Source: CAYNLK01 sp964398055
GTDB taxonomy: Bacteria > Chloroflexota > Anaerolineae > 4572-78 > J111
DNA length: 64,000 nt
NCBI GenBank assembly: GCA_964398055.1
Contig: CAYNLK010000023.1
Span: forward strand, 1-64,000
Reading direction: 5' to 3'
Under the pieces are notes generated by a model. That model ran no database searches and was not told where the DNA came from. It saw only the letters and a program-made list of their open reading frames with translations. The position numbers and the translations under genes are program-made. This document shows, in pieces, positions 55,514 to 63,305 of this stretch (position 1 is its first letter; the number at the start of each line of letters is the position of its first letter).

Positions 55514-57145
55514 TCAAGCCGGGTTACAGGGAATCGCTTCCCGGTGGGGCAGATAATGGTCAAGCTGGACCGGATAGTTGGCAAAAGAGACGGTATAAAA
55601 TTGTTCAAATTCGTCCCGGATGGCGGCCTCGATTTGCCGGTCATAGTCAGGGGTTACGTAGAAGGTCCGGCCCGGCTTATCCTTTACAATCTGGCCGTTC
55701 TGAGCCACAATTTCGCCATCTTTCAGCACGTAAGTTGGGTGCGAGAACATCTCTTTGGGGTCGCCGTTTTTGGGATAGATGGCAATGTCGGCGTCCGCGC
55801 CCGGCCCCAGGTGGCCCTTGTGTTTCAGCCCCAGAATTTTGGCCGGCCCGGCCCGGGTGATAATGGCAATCTCGTAAAGAGTGTATTCCCGGTCGATATC
55901 TTTGAGCGTGCTGTAGATTTTGGCCCGCTTGTGCAGCCCGTCCAGGATTTCGGCCCGGTAATCGCGACTCATCAGTAGCTTAATGATATCGGGATAGGCG
56001 TGGAACGGCCCGCCATTGGGGTGGTCGGTGGTCAGATAGACTCGCCAGGGGTCGTTCATCAGCAGGGCAAACTCCAGGCCGATGGTCCACTGGACGGCGT
56101 TGACCGGATTCTTTTTGGTGTAGGTATAAGGCACAATGCCGGCCCCGCCCTCCATCTCCAAATCGACGTTGATCCACTTGTCGTTCGTAATCTGGTGCAG
56201 CCGGTACTGCCACGGCCCGTCGGCGGTCATAGTGGTGGCCGGCCCAAAAACGATCTGGCCCATATCGACGGTCACGTTGGGGTGGGCATTGACATAGTCG
56301 GCCAGGCCGGGCGCGCCGGAACGAAAATCGTTCTTATCCGTTTCGGCAAAGCCGTTGAACTGGATGTGGGTGATGTGGATCGGCATATCGCCGACCGCTT
56401 CCATCGTTTGCCGGGTGATCTCGGCGTTGCCGGGATTGCCCAGGTTGTTGCAATGCACATGGATAGGGTGGGGGATACCCAACTCCTGCTGCACCTGGGC
56501 CAGGTTGACCAGAAACTGCCGGGGACTGACCGGGAAGGTATCGGCCGGGTCGTCCAGGCTGTGGACGTTCTTGCCCCATTTCCAGCGGTCCACTCCGGCC
56601 GGGTTGACCATTTTCATCACATAGGCGCCGCTGGCTTGCAGCAGCCAGGCCACGTAATCCTTCAGCTTGCCGAACTCACCTTCGTGGATGAACTTCATCA
56701 CAAAGTAGTTGTTACCCATGATCACGTAGAAGCCCTTATCGACGATGGGGATGTCGTTCAACTCCTCGTGAACGTGGCGAGCTTCCAGCGGTGGGCCGGC
56801 CGCTTCCATCAGGGTAGTATAACCCAGCCCGGCAAAGTGGTAGCCGGTGGCAAAGGTGGAGGGCACGGTGTGGCCGACGCCGGAACGAGTCACCGCTGTG
56901 CGGGGGATGACAATTTTGCGGTGGTCCTCGGGTCGCATTTTGCGCCCGGCATTGACTTTGGGCCCGGCTACGTGGGCATGGATTTCCACCCCGCCGGGCA
57001 TCACAATCATACCGGCGGCATCGATGACCGGGCTATCCGGCGGTAGTTCGGCCACTATTTTGCCGTCGGCCACACAGATATCCCGGATCTCGCCGTTGAT
57101 GCCATGCAACGGGTCATAAACTTCGCCGTTGATAATCCTGAGCAT
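55514..57145 (-). CDS. fwdA: Formylmethanofuran dehydrogenase subunit A (FwdA/FhcA)
   Basis: A 543-residue amidohydrolase. It hydrolyses formylmethanofuran to formate and methanofuran, or the reverse, at a binuclear zinc site. The ligands expected by family are all present: H56-A-H58, lysine K178 (carboxylated in the known enzyme), H231, and an aspartate at D374 (TTDHPNGGPFH). It is full length. Subunit B starts 17 bases upstream. In archaea A links through an internal tunnel to the metal site of B; in methylotroph bacteria the same subunit acts as a hydrolase (FhcA). Confidence 0.95.
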   Translation of the reverse strand: MLRIINGEVYDPLHGINGEIRDICVADGKIVAELPPDSPVIDAAGMIVMPGGVEIHAHVAGPKVNAGRKMRPEDHRKIVIPRTAVTRSGVGHTVPSTFATGYHFAGLGYTTLMEAAGPPLEARHVHEELNDIPIVDKGFYVIMGNNYFVMKFIHEGEFGKLKDYVAWLLQASGAYVMKMVNPAGVDRWKWGKNVHSLDDPADTFPVSPRQFLVNLAQVQQELGIPHPIHVHCNNLGNPGNAEITRQTMEAVGDMPIHITHIQFNGFAETDKNDFRSGAPGLADYVNAHPNVTVDMGQIVFGPATTMTADGPWQYRLHQITNDKWINVDLEMEGGAGIVPYTYTKKNPVNAVQWTIGLEFALLMNDPWRVYLTTDHPNGGPFHAYPDIIKLLMSRDYRAEILDGLHKRAKIYSTLKDIDREYTLYEIAIITRAGPAKILGLKHKGHLGPGADADIAIYPKNGDPKEMFSHPTYVLKDGEIVAQNGQIVKDKPGRTFYVTPDYDRQIEAAIRDEFEQFYTVSFANYPVQLDHYLPHREAIPCNPA

Positions 57146-57161
57146 GATTTTTCTCCCTGGC

Positions 57162-58481
57162 TTAATTTGCCACTAATTCCTTGACCCGCGCCAGCATTCG
57201 CGTTAGCAGTTCCTCATCGGTGGGATAGCGTGAGGGCAAAACCTGGCGAGTCCGCAGCGGGATCCCATCCATCCGGTAGATCGTACCCTCGGCGTGGACG
57301 CCGGTGGTAGCGGTGGTGAAGGCAACTTTGGCTGCTTTGGTGGTGGCGCTCTCGTGGGTGTCGATGGCGACCAGCGGAATCTGCTTGAGCCGGGCAATGG
57401 CTGTTCGTGGAAATACGGCTACCGGGTCTGAAGCCAAAACCAGGGCGGCGTCAGCCTCGCCCCGGCTGAGCAGGTCAACTGCGGTAAACTCGCCCGGGTT
57501 GAAGCGAGGATAGCCCCGGCTGAAATTCACCCCAAAGGGATAACCGGTCTGCCATGCCAACACCGCGTCGATGCCGGTGACGTTGCCGTGGCCGCGCATG
57601 GGTATCACCGAGAATTTGGTGTGCTGGTACAGCTCACGCACCAGAGTGAAGACGGCGGCCAGGTTCATATGCTTGCCCTTACTCTGGGTTAAGCCCTGGC
57701 CCACCAGAATGACCCCGTATTCACACGATTTCATGCGTTCGGCCAGATCTACCAATTGTTCCAGAGTGAGACCGGTGGCGGCAATCACTTCGGCCTTAAC
57801 CTTTTTGCCCTGGATCAGGGCGCGCAAAGCCCAGACGACCTCAAAATCCTGACCCGGCCTGACCTGGAGAAAGATGTCGACAGCCCGGGCCGTAGGCGTG
57901 GGCCGCACATCGACCAGCACCACCGTCCGGTCTTTGCGCCCGTTGGGCCGGAACAGCCCTTTGGGGGTAGAAGAGTAGCGGGTGAAGTGGCGTGGGTGGG
58001 ACTCGGCCGGGTTGGCCCCCCAATAGATCAGCAAATCGGCTCGATTCTTAACCTCACCCAGGGAGCAAGTCGGCTCGCCGACGCCCTGCATGGCCATACC
58101 GGAGGGGCCGTGGCAAACCGAAGTGCAGCAGTCGATGGTGGCTTGCAACACGTCGGCCAGGGCGACCGCTTGCCGCTGGGCTTCGCAATAGGTACTGCTC
58201 AAGCCGTAGATCAGCGGGTAACGGGCTTGCACCAGCAGTTGGGCAGCCAGGTCAACCGCCTTGTCCAGGCTGGCCGGCTGGCCGTCGATCAAAGCGGCCG
58301 GCCGGTCGGTTTCCTCAGCGTGGCTCAGCAGCCAGGCTTTGCCCAGGGCGCAGGCTCGCTTAACACCGGTAACGCGACCCTCTTCAACTGTAACCGACAG
58401 GTCATCGCACACGCAGCCGCAAAAGGCGCAGACTACATCATCAATAACCGCAGTTGTTGGGGCTGTTGTTTCAATTGACAC
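57162..58481 (-). CDS. fwdB: Formylmethanofuran dehydrogenase subunit B (FwdB), metal site retained
   Basis: A 439-residue subunit. The N-terminus carries an iron-sulfur motif, C18-x2-C21-x-C23-x-C25 with C44 (KRACALGK). SVC123HGPSGMAMQ aligns with the Cys of archaeal FwdB that binds tungsten or molybdenum. ESHPRHFTRYS and VVLVDVRPTPTARAV complete the pterin-binding layout. The methylotroph FhcB lost this metal site, but here it is present, so a genuine formate dehydrogenase-type activity (CO2 reduction or formate oxidation) is possible. The GTG at 58481 is preceded by GGAGGTG. It overlaps fwdD's stop by 11 bases. Confidence 0.92.
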   Translation of the reverse strand: MSIETTAPTTAVIDDVVCAFCGCVCDDLSVTVEEGRVTGVKRACALGKAWLLSHAEETDRPAALIDGQPASLDKAVDLAAQLLVQARYPLIYGLSSTYCEAQRQAVALADVLQATIDCCTSVCHGPSGMAMQGVGEPTCSLGEVKNRADLLIYWGANPAESHPRHFTRYSSTPKGLFRPNGRKDRTVVLVDVRPTPTARAVDIFLQVRPGQDFEVVWALRALIQGKKVKAEVIAATGLTLEQLVDLAERMKSCEYGVILVGQGLTQSKGKHMNLAAVFTLVRELYQHTKFSVIPMRGHGNVTGIDAVLAWQTGYPFGVNFSRGYPRFNPGEFTAVDLLSRGEADAALVLASDPVAVFPRTAIARLKQIPLVAIDTHESATTKAAKVAFTTATTGVHAEGTIYRMDGIPLRTRQVLPSRYPTDEELLTRMLARVKELVAN

Positions 58482-58809
58482 GTTCCACCTCCACTTCAAA
58501 ACCTTTGGAGTCAGGCATCCCTGAACCGTGAGTTTCCTGATCCATAAGCTGGCTGGACAACGGCCCGTAGGCTAGAAAAGCCAGTCCTGCGGGTACATTC
58601 GCGCTGCGGCAGGTAAGAATTGCCTCCCCACCGGCAGCCTTAAGGCGCACCGGGTCGCCATCTTGCAGACCTAACCGGCCCATATCCTCACCGTTCATCT
58701 CCAGCGTAGAGACGGCGGTTTGATAGTCGGCCGACTCTTTGCCGATGCTTACGCCGGCGCCCTGTTTCAGGCTACGGGCGGTGATGAGAATTAGTCTGGC
58801 GTTATTCAT
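58471..58809 (-). CDS. fwdD: Formylmethanofuran dehydrogenase subunit D (FwdD, MGD-binding)
   Basis: A 112-residue molybdopterin-dinucleotide-binding domain protein. It begins ARLILITARSLKQGAGVSIG and contains MNGEDMGRLGLQDGDPVRL, as in the C-terminal domain of formate dehydrogenase-like molybdoenzymes; in archaea it exists as the separate subunit FwdD. It would complete the pterin site of subunit B. Methylotroph Fhc complexes do not have this subunit, so its presence supports a metal-dependent enzyme. The gene overlaps the HPPK-MptA gene's stop (four bases) and fwdB. Confidence 0.9.
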   Translation of the reverse strand: MNNARLILITARSLKQGAGVSIGKESADYQTAVSTLEMNGEDMGRLGLQDGDPVRLKAAGGEAILTCRSANVPAGLAFLAYGPLSSQLMDQETHGSGMPDSKGFEVEVERVN

Positions 58810-60299
58810 GCCATACTCCTTTCCAAAACGTTGTCAAGTTGGCTTTGCACCCAGGAGTCTAAAGTGGTGTGGGGGGTAACATAACTCCTGGACGTAAGCT
58901 CGTGGCGTAGCTCGCCTAGGGTGCCGGCCCGCTCGGCATACACGTCGTGCTTATGAATTGTTTCCATATTGCGCTGGCGGGCCAGCACAAACGTATCGTC
59001 AGGGAGTTGCGGATAAAGCTCGATCAGGCCGGAGATGATCTCCCGCACCGCATCCTCCACAAAGCGGGGATGGCGGTGAGCCTTGGCCACCACAAATAGT
59101 TCGTCGGGCCGCTTGAGCAGGTCGTAGTTCTCGCTGCTCATCGCCCCTTCGACAATATGGACCAAGTCCTGGGCCCGAATCGATTCGTGAGCGCCCACAA
59201 TTAATGTACCCCGCCCGCGCTGGTTATGGGTCGCGCCCGGCACGATTTCAAGGATCCGTTTGGCATCCGCCTCGCTAAAACCGGCCTCAATCAATCGTTC
59301 ACGGCTGTAGCTGGCGATCATATCCTGGGCGCAAGGACAGGCCATCATCCCTTCGGCTTCAACCCCAACCAGGTGGACCACTCGATTTTTGATGGCGGCG
59401 GCAATCCCGATGAGGGTGTAGATCTCCTGGGTCGGTTTACCCGAAACCGGGGCGTAACGGCCCTGGGGAAATTGGGCCCGGATATACACATCGGAGCGGA
59501 TGGCCCGCTGGTGGCGCAGAAGTTCCTGGGCCAGTCGTTCGGCCAGGGTCTCCAGGGTGGTCACCCGTTCCTGACTGATATCGTCAATCATCTCTTCAAC
59601 AGTGTCGCTGAAGCGAGACATGTGGGCGCCCTTCTGTTCAGGTCCCAACTCCACGTACATATCCATTTCCGCGTAAAACAGGTCATCCCTCTCTTGGCCG
59701 CTGATGCGGACAATCCGCTTGATCCCACTGACTCCGACCCGGGTCAGGCTCAGGTGCGTGAACGGGACCTCTTCTTGCACATCACGATCAAATTGAACGG
59801 TCAGTTTTTGCATCGCTTTTAGCACTTTGCCTTGACCACCCTCCCCCAGCTCCTTGAGCAACGTGGCCACGGTTTCCTCCTCTCCCGGTAAGATTAGATC
59901 AGGGGCAATTTCGGCGAAGGGGGTCAGCACAAAGGCTCGCTCGGGAATGCGGGGATGGGGAATGGTTAATTCAGGGGTGTCAAGTTGCAGGTCGCCATAG
60001 ACCAAAATATCCAGATCAATTGGACGCGGCCCGTACCGAATAGTTCGTTCACGGCCCATGCGCCGCTCAATAGATTTGAGAAAGCGCAGCAGATCGTGGG
60101 GCGCTAGCTCAGTTTCACCCTCAAGAACCATATTATAAAACGATGGCTGGTCGGTAACGTAGGCCGGTTCGGTTTCGTACACCGCGGATATCTGTTCGAT
60201 CCGCACGTTCTGGCGTAACTGACTGATAGCATCAATCAAGTTATCCCGCCGGTCGCCCAAGTTACTTCCCAAAGCAATATAGACAGTTTTGCTTTTCAT
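58806..60299 (-). CDS. Fused HPPK (FolK) and GTP cyclohydrolase MptA/FolE2
   Basis: A 497-residue two-domain protein. Residues 1-160 are FolK: YIALGSNLGDRRDNL and RYGPRPIDLDILVYGD, which pyrophosphorylates 6-hydroxymethyl-dihydropterin. Residues about 165-495 match the COG1469/MptA-FolE2 type GTP cyclohydrolase: HMSRFSDTVEEMID, a metal-ligand MACPCAQDM, and RGRGTLIVG. In methanogens MptA makes 7,8-dihydroneopterin 2',3'-cyclic phosphate from GTP. The order of the two activities in one chain (second step first) is unusual. Both are early steps of pterin synthesis, and a fusion may channel material to methanopterin. Confidence 0.92.
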   Translation of the reverse strand: MKSKTVYIALGSNLGDRRDNLIDAISQLRQNVRIEQISAVYETEPAYVTDQPSFYNMVLEGETELAPHDLLRFLKSIERRMGRERTIRYGPRPIDLDILVYGDLQLDTPELTIPHPRIPERAFVLTPFAEIAPDLILPGEEETVATLLKELGEGGQGKVLKAMQKLTVQFDRDVQEEVPFTHLSLTRVGVSGIKRIVRISGQERDDLFYAEMDMYVELGPEQKGAHMSRFSDTVEEMIDDISQERVTTLETLAERLAQELLRHQRAIRSDVYIRAQFPQGRYAPVSGKPTQEIYTLIGIAAAIKNRVVHLVGVEAEGMMACPCAQDMIASYSRERLIEAGFSEADAKRILEIVPGATHNQRGRGTLIVGAHESIRAQDLVHIVEGAMSSENYDLLKRPDELFVVAKAHRHPRFVEDAVREIISGLIELYPQLPDDTFVLARQRNMETIHKHDVYAERAGTLGELRHELTSRSYVTPHTTLDSWVQSQLDNVLERSMA

Positions 60300-60331
60300 A
60301 CAATAACCTCAATCTTCTCAATCCGGCCGCG

Positions 60332-61474
60332 CTACCGGACGGTCAGAATTTCTTGAGCCAGCTTCTCGCAGGCTACCGGCCCGGTCAGCAAGATACTCTT
60401 GAAGCCAGCGCAGACAAATAGATTACGATAATCCGCCACGGCGCCTACGAACGGCTCCTGACTGGGGGTAAAAGAAACCGGGGCGATCCAACTGCGCTGC
60501 AGCGGTACATTGGCCAGGGCCGGGACAAGTTGAGCCGCCCCGGCCTGAATTTGCTCGACTGCCTCGGGCTGTAACGACAGTTGATGGGCTGGCAAGGCCC
60601 GGCTAAGCTGCCCTAACAGCACCCGACCATCGCGCAACTGCACCAGCGAGGTATCTTCGACCGCTGTATCATCGCGCCACTCTTCCCAGCTTCCACCGGC
60701 CGCCAGCGAGGTCGCCACCCACCGTTCTAGACCGCTATAACCATCGGGGCGGGCCACCATCAGCATGCAGTTCAGCAAGGGCGGCAGCGGCGCCGTAGCA
60801 ACGGCCTGGGCGTGCAAATGGTAAACCGGCAAGTTGGCGCCGACCAACGCCGCCAACTGGCGAGTCCAGGCGCCCGCAGCCAGCACTACCTGCCCGGCGG
60901 GAATGCGCTCGCGGTCAGTTTCCACCGCAGTCAGCCGATCATCCGCCACCACAAAATCACGGACCGGCGTAAACTCACGCACGGTTGCCCCCAGCCGTTG
61001 GGCTGCGGCGGCGTAGGCCTGGGTCAGGGCAGCGCCATCCAGGTGATCCTGCTCGGCAAAGAGCGCGCCGATCATTTGGGCGGGATCGAGGGCCGGTTCA
61101 AGCTCAGCGATCTCGGCCAGGTCAACCATTCTGGCCGGTAAACCCGCCTGCTGCAACCGCTCCGCCTGATGGCGCAGTTTGACAAAGATGGCTTCGTTGG
61201 GGGCCAGCGTCAGCGACGGCAAACGGCGATAATTCAGGTCGGCCTTCAGCTCGGCGGCCAGTTGGGGCAGCCGCCGGAAACCCTCGACTGCCTGGGCAAT
61301 CTCCACCTCGGCGGCCATCCCAATCCACAGCGCCATCCCCATGGTGGCCCCGGAGGCTTCACCGCCCAGCCGGCCTTTTTCCAGCAGGAGCACACCGGCT
61401 CCGGCCCTGGCCAGTTCGTAGGTCAGGGCCGTCCCGGCCAGCCCACCCCCTATTACAATCACATCCGGTTTCAC
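60332..61474 (-). CDS. FAD-dependent oxidoreductase of the DAO/glycine-oxidase type
   Basis: A 380-residue flavoenzyme with an N-terminal GG motif (VIVIGGGLAGTALTYELARAG) and a DAO-type substrate domain (AWTRQLAALVGANLPVY), ending GFKSILLTGPVACEKLAQ. It could oxidise an amino acid such as glycine or sarcosine, or an amine, using O2 or another acceptor. The GTG start at 61474 overlaps the stop of the CitG-like gene by one base. In a methanofuran/H4MPT cluster a flavin amine or amino acid oxidase is unexpected; it may take part in making a cofactor component. Confidence 0.8.
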   Translation of the reverse strand: MKPDVIVIGGGLAGTALTYELARAGAGVLLLEKGRLGGEASGATMGMALWIGMAAEVEIAQAVEGFRRLPQLAAELKADLNYRRLPSLTLAPNEAIFVKLRHQAERLQQAGLPARMVDLAEIAELEPALDPAQMIGALFAEQDHLDGAALTQAYAAAAQRLGATVREFTPVRDFVVADDRLTAVETDRERIPAGQVVLAAGAWTRQLAALVGANLPVYHLHAQAVATAPLPPLLNCMLMVARPDGYSGLERWVATSLAAGGSWEEWRDDTAVEDTSLVQLRDGRVLLGQLSRALPAHQLSLQPEAVEQIQAGAAQLVPALANVPLQRSWIAPVSFTPSQEPFVGAVADYRNLFVCAGFKSILLTGPVACEKLAQEILTVR

Positions 61475-62346
61475 TACAACACTCCTTCCAACAAAGCCAC
61501 AAACAGGGCGGCAGCGACCAGATCGGCGGTGGTGCCCGGATTGAGGCAATTATCAACCTCTGCGCGCAGGTAACTATCCAGCGCTGCAATAGCCGCCCGC
61601 CCTTCAGCGGAAGAAACACCACCGGCTGCCACCACCCGGACCGCCTGGGCAGAAACAGCCTGGGCCGCAGCCTGACCTCGCTTGCGGACAATCAAGGTAT
61701 CGGGCACGGCGGCCAGTAGCTCAAGATAACATTGCACCACCGCCTGGCCGGTACTGACGTCCTGAGCCAGCGTTCGTTGCAGCGCCGGCAAACCCTGCTC
61801 AAAGACGATGGCATAATCGCTCAAATATTCGGCTGCAATACTATCGCGGCCAACTGCGCCGGCCATGGCCTGGCGTAACGTCACGGTTGGTTCAGCCCGG
61901 ACATCATGTTCAACAGCCTGCTCCAGTCCGCCTGCCGCGGCCAAATTAATGGCGGCGTAGGCCGCCCGGGCGTCGGCCACGGTCAACGCCCGCAGCACAG
62001 TTTTGAGACTCGCCCGCAAACTCTCGCCACCCAGCAACGCAGCCCGGGCCAACGGCGCGAACAGTAACACGATGCCCAGGTTGGTATTGGTCTGCGTCCA
62101 CTGGCGGGTGGCGGTTATCGCCGCCTGGATGGTTGCGCCCACATCGCGGCTGCCGGCCCCGGCCATTGCCGGGCCAATCGCCGCCGCGCTGCGCAGAAAA
62201 TCCTCGTAACACATATCGGCGAAAGCGTGGGTCGGCGTAACATTGCCCGGCTTTTCGGCGCTGACTTCCAATAGGCAGGCCAATTGGGCCGCGGTCGCCA
62301 CAAAGTCAGGCGTCCAACGGACCGGCCAACTCGACCCGACGCTCAT
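61474..62346 (-). CDS. CitG/MdcB-like (triphosphoribosyl-dephospho-CoA synthase family)
   Basis: A 290-residue protein of the family that makes 2'-(5''-triphosphoribosyl)-3'-dephospho-CoA, the precursor of the prosthetic group of citrate lyase and malonate decarboxylase. The motif VSAEKPGNVTPTHAFADM.YEDF is conserved, as is AFEQGLPALQRTLAQDV. No citrate lyase or malonate decarboxylase gene is in the window. Similar genes occur in H4MPT clusters, so the family may use another ribosyl donor in cofactor synthesis. ATG 62346 is chosen over a GTG at 62415; it overlaps the ATP-grasp gene's stop. Confidence 0.78.
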   Translation of the reverse strand: MSVGSSWPVRWTPDFVATAAQLACLLEVSAEKPGNVTPTHAFADMCYEDFLRSAAAIGPAMAGAGSRDVGATIQAAITATRQWTQTNTNLGIVLLFAPLARAALLGGESLRASLKTVLRALTVADARAAYAAINLAAAGGLEQAVEHDVRAEPTVTLRQAMAGAVGRDSIAAEYLSDYAIVFEQGLPALQRTLAQDVSTGQAVVQCYLELLAAVPDTLIVRKRGQAAAQAVSAQAVRVVAAGGVSSAEGRAAIAALDSYLRAEVDNCLNPGTTADLVAAALFVALLEGVL

Positions 62347-63232
62347 TTCTGGAGCGTGACTGGCTAAACTCAGCTTCAAGATAGGCGACCAACTCTTCCG
62401 CAATATTGACTTCACTAACCGATTGCAGCCCCTCCCAACCGGGTACGCTGTTCACTTCCAGCAGGTAATCCTGCCCATTTTTAGCCGGCAACAAGTCGAC
62501 CCCGGCATAATCGGCGCCCACCACTGCCGCAGCGCGCAGGCATAGCTCGGTCTGCGCCGGGGTCAGGTGGGCTGACCGGACCCGGGCGCCGCGGGAGAAA
62601 TTGGTCCGCCAGCTATCCGAAACCCGCTCGGCCGCGGCTACCAACCGGCCGCCGATGACGAAGGCCCGGATATCGTAGCCGTGGTGGGGAATCGTCTCTT
62701 GCAAGTAGTAGACGGCTCGCTCGATATCCAAGGCTTTGAAAAGCCGGTAGGCCAGCTCTTCATCCTCCACCCGGACCAGGCCGCGGCCCATCGAACCGAA
62801 CAGCGGTTTCACGACCACATCGCCGCCGAGGGCGGCAAAGGCCTGCATAGCCTCATTGCTCTCCTCGCACACAATCGTGCGCGGGGTCGGCAGCCCGGCC
62901 TGCTCCAGCAACCCCGACGTATACAACTTATCCACAGTCAACTCGATCACCCGCGGCCGGTTGATCACCCGCACTGCCCGGCCTTCGAGCAAATGGAGGG
63001 CGTCCATGCGAAAGATGATCTGTTCCAGGGAGCCGCGGGGGATAAAACGCACGAGGACGAAGTCGAAGCTGTCGAGGTCAGCCTTGAGGCTGCTCAAAAA
63101 AGGCCGCAGTCCAATCCTGGCCAGCATCCGGCTGATGGGCAGTAAGGTACAGCTATGGCCGCGGGCCATCAACGCTTGCTGCAATTGGGCGGCGTGCCAG
63201 CCCGGTTTGGAACCCAAAACAGCTACGTTCAA
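62306..63232 (-). CDS. RimK-type ATP-grasp ligase, possible H4MPT glutamate ligase (MptN)
   Basis: A 308-residue ATP-grasp ligase: FAALGGDVVVKPLFGSMGRG is the ATP-lid motif and LEVNSVPGWEGLQSVSEVN the C-terminal metal motif. RimK-type enzymes add glutamate to a carboxylate. MptN uses tetrahydromethanopterin as acceptor to make tetrahydrosarcinapterin, and related ligases modify F420 or ribosomal protein S6. The cluster context supports the first, and some methylotroph H4MPT clusters carry the same gene. The start is a TTG with GGAG before it. Confidence 0.8.
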   Translation of the reverse strand: MNVAVLGSKPGWHAAQLQQALMARGHSCTLLPISRMLARIGLRPFLSSLKADLDSFDFVLVRFIPRGSLEQIIFRMDALHLLEGRAVRVINRPRVIELTVDKLYTSGLLEQAGLPTPRTIVCEESNEAMQAFAALGGDVVVKPLFGSMGRGLVRVEDEELAYRLFKALDIERAVYYLQETIPHHGYDIRAFVIGGRLVAAAERVSDSWRTNFSRGARVRSAHLTPAQTELCLRAAAVVGADYAGVDLLPAKNGQDYLLEVNSVPGWEGLQSVSEVNIAEELVAYLEAEFSQSRSRNERRVELAGPLDA

Positions 63233-63305
63233 AGCGGTACTCCGGCCAGGGCGACTCGTGGAAGAAAATCGAAAGTGAGGTCGAGCTGGGTGGTTGGCAC
63301 AGGCA

